Source: Psychrobacter sp. APC 3281 (GTDB lineage Bacteria > Pseudomonadota > Gammaproteobacteria > Pseudomonadales > Moraxellaceae). Taken from it: a stretch of 64,000 nucleotides of DNA. A program made the translations under genes and the position numbers. Below, piece after piece: positions 8,014 to 15,610 of this stretch (position 1 is the first letter of the stretch; every line of letters starts with the position of its first letter). Location: NCBI RefSeq assembly GCF_030407815.1, contig NZ_JASDCS010000003.1, positions 1-64,000 on the forward strand, read 5' to 3'. A model generated the notes under the pieces. The model did not search any database. It was given only the letters and a program-made list of their open reading frames with translations, and was not told the DNA's origin.

Positions 8014-9513
8014 ATGAATACAGAACCACGCAGCGTACAACAATTGATCAATGGCGAATTTACCGAATCAACGACCACAGAATGGATTGATATCACCAAT
8101 CCAGCCACTCAAGAAGTTATCGCTAAGGTACCACAATCAACACCTGCGGAAATCGAGCAAGCCATCAAAACAGCATCTGAGGCCTTTCAGAGTTGGCGTG
8201 TCACACCTATCAGCAAACGAGCCCGTGTTTTCTTAAAATATCAACAACTGATACGTGAGCATATGGATGAGCTGGCAGCGCTACTGACTGAAGAACAAGG
8301 TAAGACACTGGCAGATGCTAGAGGTGATGTATTTAGAGGTCTTGAGGTCGTAGAGCACGCATCAGGTATCGGTAACTTGCAGCAAGGTGGCTACATCGAA
8401 AACGTCGCCAGTAGTGTTGATATGTATACCGTGCAGCAGCCAATAGGCGTCTGTGCAGGTATTACTCCCTTTAACTTCCCTGCCATGATACCACTATGGA
8501 TGTTTCCAATGGCCATCGCCACAGGCAACACGTTCATCTTAAAACCCTCTGAACAAAACCCAATCGTTACCATGAGGTTGGTCGAGCTAGCGCTTGAGGC
8601 AGGTATACCAAAAGGGGTATTGAATGTGGTTCATGGCGGTAAATATACCGTGGATGCCCTGTGTGATCACCCTGATATAAAAGCGATATCTTTTGTTGGC
8701 TCAACTGCGGTGGGTAAGCATGTCTATGATCGAGCCGGTCAGGCTGGCAAACGTGTGCAATGTATGATGGGTGCGAAAAACCATGCCGTTATCATGCCTG
8801 ACGCCAATAAAGAACAAAGTCTGAATCAGCTAGCAGGGGCCGCATTTGGTGCAGCAGGGCAGCGATGCATGGCACTGTCTGTCGTGGTATTGGTTGGAGA
8901 GTCTAAACAGTGGGTTGATGAGATTGTAGAAAAATCAGCACAGCTAGTCGTTGCCGCTGGCAAGGATGACAAGGATTTGGGACCTCTAATATCCAAGCAA
9001 GCCAAAGCCCGTGTCGAGCGCTTAATTCAAGCAGGCGTTGACGAAGGGGCAACTCTCAGACTAGATGGCCGTGGTTGTCAGGTAGCAGGCTATGTGGATG
9101 GCAACTTTGTTGGTCCAACTATTTTGGACAATGTAACCACTGATATGAGCTGCTATACCGAAGAGATTTTTGGCCCTGTCCTGTGCATTATGTATGCCGA
9201 CACGCTTGAGGAAGCCATTAAGATTATCAATACCAATCCGAATGGTAATGGCACCGCAATTTTTACTCAGTCTGGCGCTCATGCACACAAGTTCCAACAA
9301 GATATCGATGTTGGACAAGTTGGTATTAATTTACCAATTCCAGTACCGCTACCAATGTTTTCATTTACAGGGTCTAGAGCCAGTAAGCTCGGTGACTTAG
9401 GTCCTTATGGCAAGCAAGCGGTGCAGTTTTATACACAGACCAAAACAGTGATATCACGTTGGTTTGATGAAGATGCTAGTGAAGGCGTAAATACCACTAT
9501 CTCTATGAAGTAG
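8014..9513 (+). CDS. mmsA: CoA-acylating (methyl)malonate-semialdehyde dehydrogenase
   Basis: 499 aa aldehyde dehydrogenase. The nucleophile is Cys285 in GQRCMAL. The general-base Glu of ordinary ALDHs is replaced by Asn in the [13 protein letters not shown] block, both diagnostic of the CoA-acylating MMSDH family. Such enzymes turn (methyl)malonic semialdehyde, NAD+ and CoA into acetyl- or propionyl-CoA plus CO2. Its place between rutG (39-bp gap) and ribB inside the Rut locus suggests it takes malonic semialdehyde, the RutD-stage product, to acetyl-CoA in parallel with RutE. A role in valine or beta-alanine breakdown is the alternative. Confidence 0.9.
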   Translation: MNTEPRSVQQLINGEFTESTTTEWIDITNPATQEVIAKVPQSTPAEIEQAIKTASEAFQSWRVTPISKRARVFLKYQQLIREHMDELAALLTEEQGKTLADARGDVFRGLEVVEHASGIGNLQQGGYIENVASSVDMYTVQQPIGVCAGITPFNFPAMIPLWMFPMAIATGNTFILKPSEQNPIVTMRLVELALEAGIPKGVLNVVHGGKYTVDALCDHPDIKAISFVGSTAVGKHVYDRAGQAGKRVQCMMGAKNHAVIMPDANKEQSLNQLAGAAFGAAGQRCMALSVVVLVGESKQWVDEIVEKSAQLVVAAGKDDKDLGPLISKQAKARVERLIQAGVDEGATLRLDGRGCQVAGYVDGNFVGPTILDNVTTDMSCYTEEIFGPVLCIMYADTLEEAIKIINTNPNGNGTAIFTQSGAHAHKFQQDIDVGQVGINLPIPVPLPMFSFTGSRASKLGDLGPYGKQAVQFYTQTKTVISRWFDEDASEGVNTTISMK

Positions 9514-9621
9514 CTGTACGGCCTATCAAACGTAGGACGTTATGTAGAGCGCGTGATTGATTGATAATAGGCTCTACATAACAACATACAAAAGCAAATA
9601 TAAATGCAAATGGTGGATTTT

Positions 9622-10329
9622 ATGAATATCAATACAATACCAGAAATCATTGAAGATATTAAAGCAGGCAAGATGGTCATAATCATGGATGATGAGGATA
9701 GAGAAAACGAAGGTGACCTGATCATGGCAGCCACTTTAGCCAAACCTGATGATATCAATTTTATGATCACCCATGCCAGAGGTTTGGTTTGTTTGACCTT
9801 GACCTCCGAACGTTGTAAAAAATTAAAACTACCTCTCATGTGCAAAGACAACCAAGCACCTTACAGTACAAATTTCACCGTTTCAATTGATGCAGCAAAA
9901 GGCGTAAGTACCGGAATATCAACGGCAGACAGAGCTCGGACTATCAGAACTGCCGTGTCTCAAGACGTTACTTTTGATGACGTCGTAACCCCAGGCCATA
10001 TTTTTCCATTAGTGGCTAAAGAAGGTGGTGTCTTAGAGCGGGCTGGGCATACGGAGGCAGGTTGTGATCTAACGAGACTGGCTGGTTTAGAACCTGCTGC
10101 GGTTATTGTAGAGATTATCAATCAAGATGGTGAAATGGCTCGTAGAAATGATCTGATGAAATTCGCCGATACTCATAACCTAAAGGTCGGCACCATAGAC
10201 GCGTTAATTAAATATATTAAATCTCAAGAGGCCATCGAGAGTAAAGGTGAAAGCGAAGTCGAAAATTTCGAAGAAACCGTAGCGTATGAATATGATGAAA
10301 GCGATGAGCGTACCGCTGAATTGATTTAG
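9622..10329 (+). CDS. ribB: 3,4-dihydroxy-2-butanone 4-phosphate synthase RibB
   Basis: 235 aa from the ATG at 9622, which has GGTGGA four bases upstream; in-frame ATGs at 9604 and 9610 would add six or four residues. It makes the four-carbon unit of riboflavin from ribulose 5-phosphate. Motifs are [16 protein letters not shown] (metal and substrate acids), [22 protein letters not shown] and [14 protein letters not shown]. There is no RibA domain; instead an acidic tail of about 35 residues follows the core. No FMN riboswitch fits in the 90-bp gap upstream. Its location in the rut operon suggests dedicated flavin supply. Confidence 0.93.
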   Translation: MNINTIPEIIEDIKAGKMVIIMDDEDRENEGDLIMAATLAKPDDINFMITHARGLVCLTLTSERCKKLKLPLMCKDNQAPYSTNFTVSIDAAKGVSTGISTADRARTIRTAVSQDVTFDDVVTPGHIFPLVAKEGGVLERAGHTEAGCDLTRLAGLEPAAVIVEIINQDGEMARRNDLMKFADTHNLKVGTIDALIKYIKSQEAIESKGESEVENFEETVAYEYDESDERTAELI

Positions 10330-10410
10330 TAAATTTAATTTAACTTGATTTTATAAGCTATTAGATACTTTTACTACAATTTGAATTTTACTAAAATTGG
10401 ATGAAACCCT

Positions 10411-11187
10411 ATGTTAGTTAAAAAATATCCTTGTAAGAACGACACGTCAGAAATGGTCGTATTTAGTTCAGGTTTAGGCGGGCATGCTGATTTTTGGTTA
10501 CCTCAAATTGAGAGTTTTACCGAGCATTATAATGTGATTTGTTACGAACAAGAGGGGGTATCAGCTGATAGTGATTTCTTACCCGATGACTATTCTATGC
10601 AAGATTTAGCAGAACAGTTAATTGTAATATTGAAACAAGAAGGGCTTTCTAACTGTCATTTCGTCGGTCACGCACTTGGTGGGTTTATTGGTATGGAAGT
10701 CGCTTATAAAGCGCCAGAATTATTAGATAAACTGGTCATCCTAAATGGTTGGGAAAGCCTAGATCCTCACACTATTAAATGTTTTCGTATGCGAACCAGT
10801 TTGCTACAAGATACAGGGGTAGAAGCATTTGTACGCGCTCAAGCGATATTTTTGTACCCGCCGATATGGATCTCAGACAACATAGACGTACTCACGCAAA
10901 AAGAAGATAAAGCCATCGCTAACTTTGCTCCCGTTAAGAACGTCTTAACGAGATTAAAAGCCTTGCAGGCTTATCAACCTCTGATAAACGCTAAGCATAT
11001 CAAAAATAAAACGCTAGTTTTAAGCAACCTCGATGATGTTTTGGTGCCATGGCAACGCGGTCTGGCTTTAGCTGAAAATATGCAGAATGCTCAATTTGAG
11101 TTGATGGTGACAGGTGGCCATGCCAGTACAATCACAGAGACCTGCTCAACCAATAGCAAAATCCTTCAATTCTTATCCAAAAATTAA
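10411..11187 (+). CDS. rutD: Alpha/beta hydrolase-fold RutD
   Basis: 258 aa. RutD assists aminoacrylate breakdown to malonic semialdehyde in the Rut pathway. Blocks shared with E. coli RutD are VVFSSGLGGHADFWLPQ, DDYSMQDLAEQL, FVGHALGGFIGMEVA, NGWESLDPHTIKCFRMR, AQAIFLYPPIW and the closing GGHAS. The nucleophile elbow is GHALG, with Ala where ordinary hydrolases have Ser, as in E. coli RutD. The promoter side is AT-rich, with no clear ribosome site beyond GGATGAAA. It follows ribB after 81 bp and precedes rutE by 18 bp. Confidence 0.93.
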   Translation: MLVKKYPCKNDTSEMVVFSSGLGGHADFWLPQIESFTEHYNVICYEQEGVSADSDFLPDDYSMQDLAEQLIVILKQEGLSNCHFVGHALGGFIGMEVAYKAPELLDKLVILNGWESLDPHTIKCFRMRTSLLQDTGVEAFVRAQAIFLYPPIWISDNIDVLTQKEDKAIANFAPVKNVLTRLKALQAYQPLINAKHIKNKTLVLSNLDDVLVPWQRGLALAENMQNAQFELMVTGGHASTITETCSTNSKILQFLSKN

Positions 11188-11205
11188 TATCAATTAGGAC
11201 GTACT

Positions 11206-11802
11206 ATGACTGATTCCCTATCGTTAACCTCAGAAGGTCTTGACCAACTGTTTGGTAAGGCCAGATCCTTTAATGCTTGGCAAAAAAAAGACGTACCAGA
11301 TGCACTACTTGAAGAGATCTATCACTTAGTTAAAATGGCACCTACCTCGGCCAACTGTTCACCGGCGCGGTTTGTATTTCTTAAATCTGATGACGCTAAA
11401 GCGAAATTAGAGCCAGCACTGTCATCAGGTAATATCGAAAAAACAATGACAGCACCTATCACAGTGATTTTCGCTTATGATGAAGAGTTTTATGAGCAAC
11501 TTCCCAAATTATTCCCACATACGGATGCCAGATCGTGGTTTAACTCTAGCCCTGAACTCATAAAAGAAACGGCGTTTAGAAACAGTTCTATGCAAGCGGC
11601 CTATCTGATTTTGGCTTGTAGAGCCTTGGGTTTAGACACAGGCCCAATGTCTGGATTCAATAATGAACTGGTAGATAAAACCTTTCTTGAGGGTAGCAAA
11701 TGGACTTCAAATCTACTGATTAATATAGGTTATGGTCAAGAAGATCAATTGTATAGCCGTCTGCCAAGATTGGACTTTGATGAGGCTTGTCAGATTTTAT
11801 AA
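11206..11802 (+). CDS. rutE: Malonic semialdehyde reductase RutE (nitroreductase family)
   Basis: 198 aa flavin-dependent oxidoreductase of the nitroreductase fold, reducing malonic semialdehyde to 3-hydroxypropionate. Near-identical blocks to E. coli RutE are [11 protein letters not shown]-like [81 protein letters not shown] and [12 protein letters not shown] lies seven bases before the ATG. It is the last gene of the locus; the terminator-like relic at 11946 is on the opposite strand. Confidence 0.95.
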   Translation: MTDSLSLTSEGLDQLFGKARSFNAWQKKDVPDALLEEIYHLVKMAPTSANCSPARFVFLKSDDAKAKLEPALSSGNIEKTMTAPITVIFAYDEEFYEQLPKLFPHTDARSWFNSSPELIKETAFRNSSMQAAYLILACRALGLDTGPMSGFNNELVDKTFLEGSKWTSNLLINIGYGQEDQLYSRLPRLDFDEACQIL

Positions 11803-11945
11803 AAACAAGCGATTCATCCATGTGAAAGGGTAGCTGCTTTCGACTGGGTTATTAAGTGAACCATGATGACGCTTAATAACCATTTTTGATTACAAAGCTT
11901 TGAAACTAAAGGTTCTCCGCTACAGCTCTGTTATTGCAGGCATAA

Positions 11946-11977
11946 AAACAGCCCCAACCTTGAGATTGGGGCTGTTT
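11946..11977 (-). terminator. Terminator-like hairpin next to tRNA relic
   Basis: Arms AAACAGCCCCAACCT / AGATTGGGGCTGTTT (one mismatched pair) are followed on the minus strand by a T-run (A's at 11944-11948). The core GCCCCAA-x-CT is shared with the hairpins at 2386 and 25851. On the plus strand it could also end the rut transcript weakly. Confidence 0.65.
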
Positions 11978-11982
11978 AAATT

Positions 11983-12045
11983 TGGCAAATGTAATATGAT
12001 TCGAACCAACGATCTCTATCATGTTTGAGTAGGTTGACCAAGCAA
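11983..12045 (-). pseudogene. Decayed tRNA-Val remnant (right relic)
   Basis: Bases 11983-12032 align without gaps to the first 50 bases (plus-strand view) of the intact tRNA-Val gene at 25887-25963. They share the T-arm GATTCGAACCAACGA and part of the anticodon arm; about 14 of 50 positions differ, mostly transitions. The anticodon loop is lost, and the D-arm side is only faintly recognisable. It cannot fold as a full tRNA. Confidence 0.6.
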
Positions 12046-12231
12046 CGTATTATTACACTCTCTTATAGATATTTCTTGTATCAGCCTACAGCTATCTGAG
12101 CTATGCTACATATATTTCTCTGTATATGACTATATAGTAGGCTAAGCGAGACTGACATCGTATCCACATTATAGAGGATTGGTTATATTAGAATATAAAC
12201 AAACTTCCGAGATTTACGGTTTTTATATTTC

Positions 12232-12651
12232 TTACTCTACAGCGTTAGCTGATAAGAAAAGAGATTTTGATAAAGCCGAGAAAAAATCTTGATATATTTT
12301 AGGATTTTCAATTGGTTTCAAGTTGTATTGCGCGTTTGCTCTAACAATTACAGATTTTCCAGAACTAGAAGGTCTTGCAGTAACAGTCATCCTGACTTTA
12401 TTACCACTGACTAGTCTAGTAGCTGAAACTGTACCAAGATCTGTATCAGCTTTATCAATGACAAAACTCAAATCTTGTAAGGTTGATATTACATTTCTAA
12501 CTACTATAGTTTTATCACTGGTATCAAAAGCTCGCGTTTGCATACTGCGTAGCTCTACTTGATTATCAGCGCCCAAAATTCTAGCATCATGTGTTGCACA
12601 ACCTGTAATAGCGAGGAAGGCAGCGAAAAAAGTTATTTTTAATAATTTCAT
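12232..12651 (-). CDS. Small lipoprotein of unknown function (paralog 2)
   Basis: 139 aa. The N-terminal signal MKLLKITFFAAFLAITGC ends in a lipobox with Cys18, so it should be lipidated and held in the envelope. No known enzymatic motif is seen. It is a paralog of the upstream gene at 12648-13178. Both carry a RxMQxRxFxTxD block, then LQDxxxxID, a GxxxAxxxVS strand and a C-terminal FFSxLSKSxFLxA helix. Its start overlaps the stop of that gene by 4 bases (ATGA), implying translational coupling. Function is not known to me. Confidence 0.75.
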   Translation of the reverse strand: MKLLKITFFAAFLAITGCATHDARILGADNQVELRSMQTRAFDTSDKTIVVRNVISTLQDLSFVIDKADTDLGTVSATRLVSGNKVRMTVTARPSSSGKSVIVRANAQYNLKPIENPKIYQDFFSALSKSLFLSANAVE

Positions 12652-13178
12652 ATTTCTTGAGCCTCTAAAAATACTGATTTAGATAATTTACTGAAGAATT
12701 CAACATATAGCTCTTCTGTCTTCATGGTTTCGGCTTTGGTTACTTGTCCTTGAGTATTTGTCACAATACGCTGAAAAGTAGCCCTAGCTAAATAACCTTC
12801 ATTGTTGAGCTTAGAAGGTAGTGTGACGAAACTAACTTTAATTTGCTGCTCGCTATCAACTGACATATTGCCACCACCAAGGACGGCTAATATTACCGCG
12901 CCTGCTATCTGCGCGTTATTGGTGGCACTTACAGTCTTAGACGCTGTAATAACACCTGATTTTGTTTCGGTTTCGTCTATCGAATATCCCATATCTTGTA
13001 ATACAGCTACTCCAGCTGAAAGAAGTGAGATCTCATCTTTTGTCTCAAAAAATCTAGACTGCATTTGTCGTTCTTGTAGAGAGGTCTCAGAAGCTTGAAA
13101 TAAGTTTTCTGGTGCAGTTGTCGCGCAACCAGTCATTGCTAAAGTACAAGCGACAAAGATATATTTCATTTTTTTCAT
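12648..13178 (-). CDS. Lipoprotein of unknown function (paralog 1)
   Basis: 176 aa from the ATG at 13178 (MKKMKYIFVACTLAMTGC). An upstream ATG at 13214 would overlap the preceding gene and push the signal peptide 12 residues inward, so it is less likely. The lipobox is MTGC with the Cys about 18 residues in. The body contains a hydrophobic Gly/Ala segment (AQIAGAVILAVLGGGN) missing from its smaller paralog downstream. The C-terminal LYVEFFSKLSKSVFLEA helix is shared by the two. It probably forms an envelope complex with its neighbours, but this is inference. Confidence 0.75.
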   Translation of the reverse strand: MKKMKYIFVACTLAMTGCATTAPENLFQASETSLQERQMQSRFFETKDEISLLSAGVAVLQDMGYSIDETETKSGVITASKTVSATNNAQIAGAVILAVLGGGNMSVDSEQQIKVSFVTLPSKLNNEGYLARATFQRIVTNTQGQVTKAETMKTEELYVEFFSKLSKSVFLEAQEI

Positions 13179-13188
13179 TAGTTTGACC

Positions 13189-13584
13189 CTAGAACTTTGA
13201 TGAATGATAGGCAAAGTCTCTTACCAAGTTTTGTTCATCAAATTTTATTATTATAGTAAGTGTTCTCTGTGAGGTAGATGACGCCCCTGAACTAGATTGA
13301 CCACCAGCTAGAACAGCAAATACCCAACCTGTACTTGATGACTGAACTCTATCTGTAGCTACTTTATCGTAAACCCAGACCTCTCTTCTTTGATCATCTG
13401 TAGAGACCATATTCGGTGACCCAAGTGCTTGTAATACATCTGCACCACTCATGCCTACTTTGATTTGTTTTTGAACAACGCCCACAGATATATTTGAATT
13501 GCTTTGAACTTGTCCAGCATGATGTGCTGCTGAAACACAGCCACCAAGTGATAAAGCGGCTATTAGAGTAAATATAGCTTTCAT
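13189..13584 (-). CDS. BamE/SmpA-like small lipoprotein
   Basis: 131 aa. MKAIFTLIAALSLGGC is a lipoprotein signal with Cys16. The segment VGVVQKQIKVGMSGADVLQALGSPNMVSTDDQRREVWVYDKV has the hallmark of the SmpA/OmlA (BamE) fold: a helix containing the GMSxxDVLxxLGSP turn followed by WxYD. Genuine BamE is about 110 aa and is usually next to fur; here the context is an unknown lipoprotein operon and the C-terminus has a Gly/Ser-rich loop, so it is probably a relative, not BamE. First gene of a three-gene minus-strand operon. Confidence 0.75.
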   Translation of the reverse strand: MKAIFTLIAALSLGGCVSAAHHAGQVQSNSNISVGVVQKQIKVGMSGADVLQALGSPNMVSTDDQRREVWVYDKVATDRVQSSSTGWVFAVLAGGQSSSGASSTSQRTLTIIIKFDEQNLVRDFAYHSSKF

Positions 13585-13619
13585 CTTATTTCCTTTTTAA
13601 TAGAGTGATATGCACAGTA

Positions 13620-13660
13620 TAAGTTAGGTGTGAAAACATGATATTTTCACACCTAACTTA
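13620..13660. promoter_or_regulatory. Perfect 17-bp inverted repeat upstream of lipoprotein operon
   Basis: The arms TAAGTTAGGTGTGAAAA and its exact complement are separated by a 7-base loop. The element ends 36 bases upstream of the first lipoprotein start. Neither strand shows a T-run after it, so a plain intrinsic terminator is unlikely. An operator or a leader hairpin is possible. Confidence 0.6.
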
Positions 13661-13690
13661 GATAGACACAATGTAACGGTTTAGTTAACA

Positions 13691-13741
13691 AATGTAAATA
13701 AAAAACTATACAATACAAGGCTTTTGTTCTTTATTTACATT
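13691..13741. repeat. Perfect 12-bp inverted repeat
   Basis: AATGTAAATAAA (13691-13702) and its complement (13730-13741) flank 27 bases. The arms are AT-rich, so chance is possible. It may belong to the 3' end of the regulator transcript or to the lipoprotein promoter. Confidence 0.4.
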
Positions 13742-13885
13742 CATACTTTCATATGATTTAAGAAAATAAATTTAAAGAAATCTTTTATTTATTTTGATAT
13801 TAACGTGAATAGTAGACTTACCTATAATGGCAAAGGGAGTGCCATCTAAGTATTCAATATTATTGGTGATACAAGTGTCGCTATA

Positions 13886-14317
13886 TTACAAACTCGAAAG
13901 CAGAACGCTTGTTTCGCTATTCAAAATGCCATCAATTTCTCTGACTTGACGCAGCACTTCATCAAATTCCCTTAAGCTTGTCGTATGTATCTCTCCTACC
14001 AAGTCCCATGCCCCATTGGTCGTATGTAGCTTAATCAATTGCGGTATACCTCGCAGTTTCCTAATTACTTGTGAAGTAGACTTGCCTGTTACTTCAATCA
14101 TCATCATCGCTTTGACCGTTTCTTTATCTAGTGCCTCATGCACTCGAATCGTAAATCCTAAAATAGCACCGTTGTGAATCAGTCTATCCAATCTGTTTTG
14201 GACAGTGGCACGAGAGACTTTGAGTTTTTTAGCAAGGTTGGAGATGGTTGCTCGACCATCTTGTCGAAGTTCAGATATCAATTCGCTATCTAGAGAGTCA
14301 TAAGTGTAATACGCCAT
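13886..14317 (-). CDS. Lrp/AsnC-family regulator
   Basis: 143 aa from the ATG at 14317, which is preceded by GAAGGAAG; an in-frame ATG at 14362 lacks such a site. The AsnC-type helix-turn-helix reads LDSELISELRQDGRATISNLAKKLKVSRATVQNRLDRLIHNGAILGFTI. The C-terminal RAM (ligand-binding) domain runs from about residue 65 with MMMIEVTGKSTSQVIRKLRGIPQL and LVGEIHTTSLREFDEVL. It is divergent from the ornithine cyclodeaminase gene, so it probably controls arginine/ornithine use in answer to an amino acid. The exact effector cannot be read. Confidence 0.9.
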   Translation of the reverse strand: MAYYTYDSLDSELISELRQDGRATISNLAKKLKVSRATVQNRLDRLIHNGAILGFTIRVHEALDKETVKAMMMIEVTGKSTSQVIRKLRGIPQLIKLHTTNGAWDLVGEIHTTSLREFDEVLRQVREIDGILNSETSVLLSSL

Positions 14318-14371
14318 AAAAATGCTTCCTTCATTAGATTTTGACATTATGCTAAGTAGCACCTAACAATG

Positions 14372-14449
14372 TGTCAAAAAAATGTCCATATTTAGTGAAT
14401 TATTGACATTTTAACTGACAATTATAATTGGTAGCATATTAATTGTCGG
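14372..14449. promoter_or_regulatory. Cluster of TGTCA/TGACA inverted half-sites between regulator and ocd
   Basis: TGTCAA (14372) pairs with TTGACA (14403). CTGACAATTA (14415-14424) pairs with TAATTGTCGG (14440-14449), one mismatch in ten. Repeated AT-rich half-sites over about 80 bp suit an Lrp/AsnC octamer. TTGACA (14403) and TATAAT (14423) also occur but are only 14 bp apart. Confidence 0.45.
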
Positions 14450-14485
14450 TTAAATAAATAATATTCATGGAATGGAGCAAAATTA

Positions 14486-15580
14486 ATGTCTAAATTTATC
14501 GTATCACAGAAGCAGGGTGTGCCATTTGTTAGCGTACAGGCGATGGCTGAAATCATTAGTAATTATGGTATAGAGCAGACGATAAAAGAATTGGTAGATG
14601 CTTTAGAACAAGATTTTTCTCGTTGGGATAGTTTTGAAAAATCCAGTCGTTTTGCTTCTCATTCCAAAGACGGTGTCATAGAGTTGATGCCTGTCAGCGA
14701 TGGTGAAATGTTTGCGTGCAAATATGTCAATGGCCATCCAATCAATACCAAGCGTGATTTGCAGACGGTAGCCGCTTTTGGCTTATTGTCTGATGTCGAT
14801 ACAGGCTATCCCATTCTGCTGACAGAAATGTGTATTCTAACCGCATTACGTACTGCGGCGACTTCTGCATTGGTTGCCAAACATTGTGCGCCCAAAAACG
14901 CCCAGACTTTAGCGCTTATCGGTAATGGTGCTCAGGGTGAGTTCCAAGCAATGGGTATGAAAGCAGTCGTGGGTATCTCAAAAGTGCGTTTATATGATGT
15001 CGATTCAGCCGCGTCTGAAAAAGTAGCGCATAACCTTGCCGATTCAGGCCTAGAGATTACTATCTGCGAAACGGTAGAAGAAGCAGTTGAAAGTGCAGAT
15101 ATCATCACTACCTGTACCGCAGATAAGAAAAACGCCACGATTCTTCGTGATGATATGGTCAAAAAAGGTGTCTATATCAATGCTATCGGTGGTGACTGTC
15201 CTGGCAAAACGGAGTTGGATGCCAACATCCTGTTAAGAGCCGATCATGTGATTGTGGAGTTTGAACCACAAACTCGTATTGAAGGCGACATTCAGCAGCT
15301 CTCTCAAGATTTCCCTGTGACAGAGTTTCACCGCATCGTAAACGGTGAAAAAGAAATACGCACCAATGAAGATAACTTGGTTGTATTTGATGGTGTTGGT
15401 TTTGCCTCAGAAGACTTTACGGCTTTGGTATTTTTGCGTGATTTGATCAAAAAGCAGGATGCCTATGAGCTGCTTGACTTGATTCCTCAGCAACAAGACC
15501 CTAAAAACCTCTATTCGGTCGTAAAAGCTCATAGCAAAGATCGTAGCCTAGAGACGGATGAAGCGATGGCCGCATCATAA
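14486..15580 (+). CDS. Ornithine cyclodeaminase
   Basis: 364 aa, the normal size for the OCD/mu-crystallin family. It converts L-ornithine to L-proline and ammonia with bound NAD. Visible are the substrate region FACKYVNGHP, the TEMCILTALRTAATSALVAK helix, the dinucleotide motif LIGNGAQGEFQAMG near residue 150, and NAIGGDCPGKTELD with the catalytic Asp. The C-terminal 50-residue tail matches the ornithine rather than the alanine-dehydrogenase-like branch. The next gene is an arginase, so the two give arginine to ornithine to proline. The Lrp-type regulator is divergent. Confidence 0.93.
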   Translation: MSKFIVSQKQGVPFVSVQAMAEIISNYGIEQTIKELVDALEQDFSRWDSFEKSSRFASHSKDGVIELMPVSDGEMFACKYVNGHPINTKRDLQTVAAFGLLSDVDTGYPILLTEMCILTALRTAATSALVAKHCAPKNAQTLALIGNGAQGEFQAMGMKAVVGISKVRLYDVDSAASEKVAHNLADSGLEITICETVEEAVESADIITTCTADKKNATILRDDMVKKGVYINAIGGDCPGKTELDANILLRADHVIVEFEPQTRIEGDIQQLSQDFPVTEFHRIVNGEKEIRTNEDNLVVFDGVGFASEDFTALVFLRDLIKKQDAYELLDLIPQQQDPKNLYSVVKAHSKDRSLETDEAMAAS

Positions 15581-15610
15581 GTCATTTGAATATAGAAAAA
15601 TAGGAGTTCA

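Larger units (their letters stand above)
11803..12231. other. Intergenic gap holding a decayed tRNA and terminator
   Basis: No protein gene is seen. It contains the terminator-like hairpin at 11946-11977 and the tRNA-Val relic at 11983-12045, listed separately. The remainder (12046-12231) is AT-rich with no clear signal. Confidence 0.5.
13585..13885. other. Intergenic with two strong inverted repeats
   Basis: This 301-bp gap lies between the Lrp-type regulator and the lipoprotein operon, both on the minus strand. It contains the 17-bp inverted repeat at 13620-13660 and the 12-bp one at 13691-13741. No small gene was recognised. Confidence 0.5.

Noticed and set aside
9514-9621. FMN riboswitch upstream of ribB
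   Set aside because: The gap is only about 108 bp and none of the RFN element's conserved blocks are seen; ribB here seems to ride on the rut transcript.
12802-13098. 98-codon plus-strand frame inside the lipoprotein gene
   Set aside because: It is a reverse-strand shadow of a protein with a clear lipobox and a paralog next door.
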